DNA of 64,000 nt from Neomoorella sulfitireducens (GTDB lineage: Bacteria; Bacillota; DSM-521; Neomoorellales; Neomoorellaceae), in assembly GCF_024733845.1 (NCBI RefSeq), contig NZ_JANRHG010000001.1, positions 310,001 through 374,000 of the forward strand, in the 5' to 3' direction. Positions 62,452 to 64,000 of this stretch are shown piece by piece. Position 1 is the first letter of the stretch. Each line of letters begins with the position of its first letter. The notes beneath the pieces are model-generated. The model was not told the origin of the DNA. It searched no databases and saw only the letters and a program-made list of their open reading frames with translations. Both the position numbers and the translations under genes were made by a program.

Positions 62452-63702
62452 TCACGCGCGTTGCGACAAAGTCTTCTCCACCCTTGCACCACTACCCCGC
62501 GCGGCCAGCAGCCAGTATGCGAGGGCGGCCGCCAGGTGGCAAAGGACAATCACTGCAGCCATTGACACGGCAATACGATTGAAGCCCAGGCCCACAAGGG
62601 GCGAAACCAGGGCGCCGAGTAGCATTCCAGTTACGCCGAGCCACGCCGAAGCGCTGCCGGCAACGCGGCCCTGGTTTTGCAAAGCCAGGGAGGTGCATGT
62701 CGTGCCTACTGCGCCGGCAATGGCAATGGCGACAAATAACGATATCAGCACTATAGCCAGATTCGCATGACCAAGAACGGCAAAAAGCAACGCCAGGCTG
62801 CCCGCAACAGCAATAATCAACGAGGCCACCAGGACCCGCCTTTCATCCCAGCGCCCAGAGGCAATCGCACCGGCCTGGCCGGCCAAAATAAGCCCGGTAG
62901 CGTTGACGGCAAAAATGACGCTGAACACCTGCGGTGATACGCCGTACTCTTCCTGCAAGACAAAGGATGAACCTGATATGTAACCGAACATGGCGGCATA
63001 TGCAAATCCCTGGGTCAGAACATAACCCATAAACCCTGCGTTTGTGGCGAGGCTACCGAGGGCTCCTATCGTAGCCTGTAACCCTCCCTGCACCCTGCGC
63101 TGCGGCGGCAGGCTTTCCGGCAAAGCGCTCAAGACTATCAACAACAAGGAAATACTAAGTAATGCCAGCATGATAAACACACCGTGCCACGAGGTAAAAC
63201 GCAAAAGTATACCGCCCAATACCGGTGCCAGCACCGGCGCCACCCCGTTAACCAACATTAATAAAGCAAAAAAACGCGTCAGTTCCTTGCCTTCATAATA
63301 ATCACGGGCGATAGCACGAGCGATGACAATACCGGCCGACCCGGCCAATCCCTGGAAGAACCTGAGAACGATAAAAAGGCCAATAGAACGGGTCCACACG
63401 CACATCACCGAGGCAAACCCGTAAATCAACAGTCCCAAAAGCAGCGGCCGGCGCCTGCCGTGGGAGTCACTGACCGGCCCTGTTACCAGCTGCCCCAAAG
63501 CCAAACCCAGCAGGCATGCGGTCAAAGTCAACTGGGCCATTGACGGGGTGGTGCGAAGGTCCTCTGTTAGTAAAGGCAACGCCGGAAGATACGCATCTAT
63601 GGAAAACGGCCCTAGCCCCGTCAAGGCACCTAATATCAAGGCCAGGACAAGACGTCGAGGCTGCCTGCCGGTACGCGTCCCGGCCATCTGTCGTGAAATC
63701 AT
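62452..63702 (-). CDS. Bcr/CflA-like MFS drug exporter
   Basis: About 416 residues, 12 hydrophobic segments. Bcr/CflA features: LGALTGLGPFSIDAYLPALP in helix 1, the motif GPVSDSHGRRRPLLLGLLIY (about 75-95) and RFFQGLAGSAGIVIARAIAR (helix 4-5 loop). The ATG 63702 is given; a GTG six codons upstream overlaps the AAGGAG RBS, so the start is uncertain. Likely an H+ antiporter for drugs or metabolites. Separate unit, 67 bases from zwf. Confidence 0.87.
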   Translation of the reverse strand: MISRQMAGTRTGRQPRRLVLALILGALTGLGPFSIDAYLPALPLLTEDLRTTPSMAQLTLTACLLGLALGQLVTGPVSDSHGRRRPLLLGLLIYGFASVMCVWTRSIGLFIVLRFFQGLAGSAGIVIARAIARDYYEGKELTRFFALLMLVNGVAPVLAPVLGGILLRFTSWHGVFIMLALLSISLLLIVLSALPESLPPQRRVQGGLQATIGALGSLATNAGFMGYVLTQGFAYAAMFGYISGSSFVLQEEYGVSPQVFSVIFAVNATGLILAGQAGAIASGRWDERRVLVASLIIAVAGSLALLFAVLGHANLAIVLISLFVAIAIAGAVGTTCTSLALQNQGRVAGSASAWLGVTGMLLGALVSPLVGLGFNRIAVSMAAVIVLCHLAAALAYWLLAARGSGARVEKTLSQRA

Positions 63703-63720
63703 CAGAGATAATAATCTCAC

Positions 63721-63842
63721 TCCTTATTTCAGTATTCTACCTCGTTTAAATACGTGGTTATTGAAAAGGGGGACGGCTTACAAGGAGACGTAATGACTTA
63801 CAAGGCAACAGGATTGGGCGTGACTAAAAAAATGAGGAGCAG
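63721..63842. other. Region between MFS gene and the terminator
   Basis: Short AT-rich stretch with the MFS promoter region; no gene recognised. Confidence 0.3.
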
Positions 63843-63855
63843 CTACTGCTCCTCA
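63826..63855 (-). terminator. Rho-independent terminator downstream of the tRNA-Gly gene
   Basis: Perfect 10-bp stem TGAGGAGCAG / CTGCTCCTCA with a 3-base loop, then seven T on the minus strand. Confidence 0.9.
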
Positions 63856-63943
63856 CCACCGGTCTTAATAATGACCTCCTGCTCCAGTCCGTGCACCGGA
63901 TTTCTGGCAGGCCGAAATTTGTAATATCCATAAATAATATAGC
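63843..63943 (-). pseudogene. Possible C-terminal protein fragment after the tRNA
   Basis: An open frame without start begins right at the tRNA 3' end: YIIYGYYKFRPARNPVHGL continuing to IIKTGGEEQ and a stop inside the terminator stem. The YIIYGYYK-R-NPV pattern recalls C-terminal tails of amino-acid permeases. It could be a remnant left by integration at the tRNA, or chance. Confidence 0.3.
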
Positions 63944-64000
63944 TGGAGCGGAAAACGGGATTCGAACCCGCGACCCTCGGCTTGGGAAGCCGATGCTCTA
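63944..64000 (-). tRNA. tRNA-Gly (anticodon CCC), partial
   Basis: Minus strand shows anticodon arm TCGGC-TTCCCAA-GCCGA (anticodon CCC), T-arm GCGGGTTCGAATCCCG and acceptor 3' strand TTTCCGC-T-CCA with encoded CCA. The 5' half lies beyond the window. Confidence 0.92.

Noticed and set aside
1-64000. CRISPR array or cas genes
   Set aside because: No regularly spaced direct repeats and no Cas-like proteins were seen.

Overview
The window looks like a chromosomal segment of a thermophilic, anaerobic Firmicute, most likely a Moorella-type acetogen. This is inference from gene content: an aldehyde:ferredoxin oxidoreductase-family protein, indolepyruvate:ferredoxin oxidoreductase, a CwlD-type amidase, a sigma-54 activator with CBS and PAS domains, a LytS/LytTR-CstA module and a full argCJBDFGH cluster. 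Most genes lie on the minus strand.

1-7.5 kb: a minus-strand catabolic operon of unknown substrate: LacI regulator, creatininase-family amidohydrolase, class II aldolase, TIM-barrel isomerase, Tm-1-like (UPF0261) protein, zinc alcohol dehydrogenase and a TctC-type binding protein cut by the window edge. Three LacI-type operators sit before lacI. A FadR-type regulator lies upstream. 7.8-19.6 kb: a clearly more AT-rich block that looks acquired: GntR regulator, second creatininase-family protein, M20 peptidase, homocitrate/isopropylmalate-synthase-like enzyme, complete tripartite tricarboxylate transporter (TctB, TctA, two TctC), MFS transporter, second M20 peptidase and a degraded transposase.

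20-27 kb: pyrimidine-nucleoside phosphorylase, iorAB, phenylacetate-CoA ligase and a sodium:solute symporter, consistent with arylacetate/aryl-pyruvate metabolism. 27-31.8 kb: an accessory patch with a Uma2 nuclease-fold protein, an ORF-less group II intron remnant, a DUF6922/AbiEii-like pair under a promoter nearly identical to that of the Uma2 gene, a ClC transporter, and two methyl-accepting chemotaxis fragments in opposite orientations.

31.8-40.5 kb: argC-J-B-D-F-G-H, interrupted between argF/argG and argC/argJ by long hairpin-forming intergenic elements; a related smaller one lies at 44.3 kb. 40.7-46.8 kb: SH3-like exported protein, M20 amidohydrolase, possible Cys-rich small protein, M29-like aminopeptidase and an AmmeMemoRadiSam pair (radical SAM enzyme plus a Memo-AMMECR1 fusion). 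47-53.8 kb, plus strand apart from one amidase: LytS/LytTR two-component system, CstA carrier with candidate LytTR boxes and an SD-masking hairpin, and a DrrAB-like ABC exporter.

53.9-64 kb, minus strand: sodium:solute symporter, OsmC protein, CBS-PAS-AAA+ sigma-54 activator, AOR-family protein lacking the usual Fe-S cysteine motif, cyclase-family hydrolase, glucose-6-phosphate dehydrogenase, Bcr/CflA-like MFS exporter and a partial tRNA-Gly. The best new signal is here: four copies of an 18-bp motif, one at the activator's own promoter and three upstream of a near-perfect sigma-54 promoter before osmC, giving a concrete, testable regulatory circuit.
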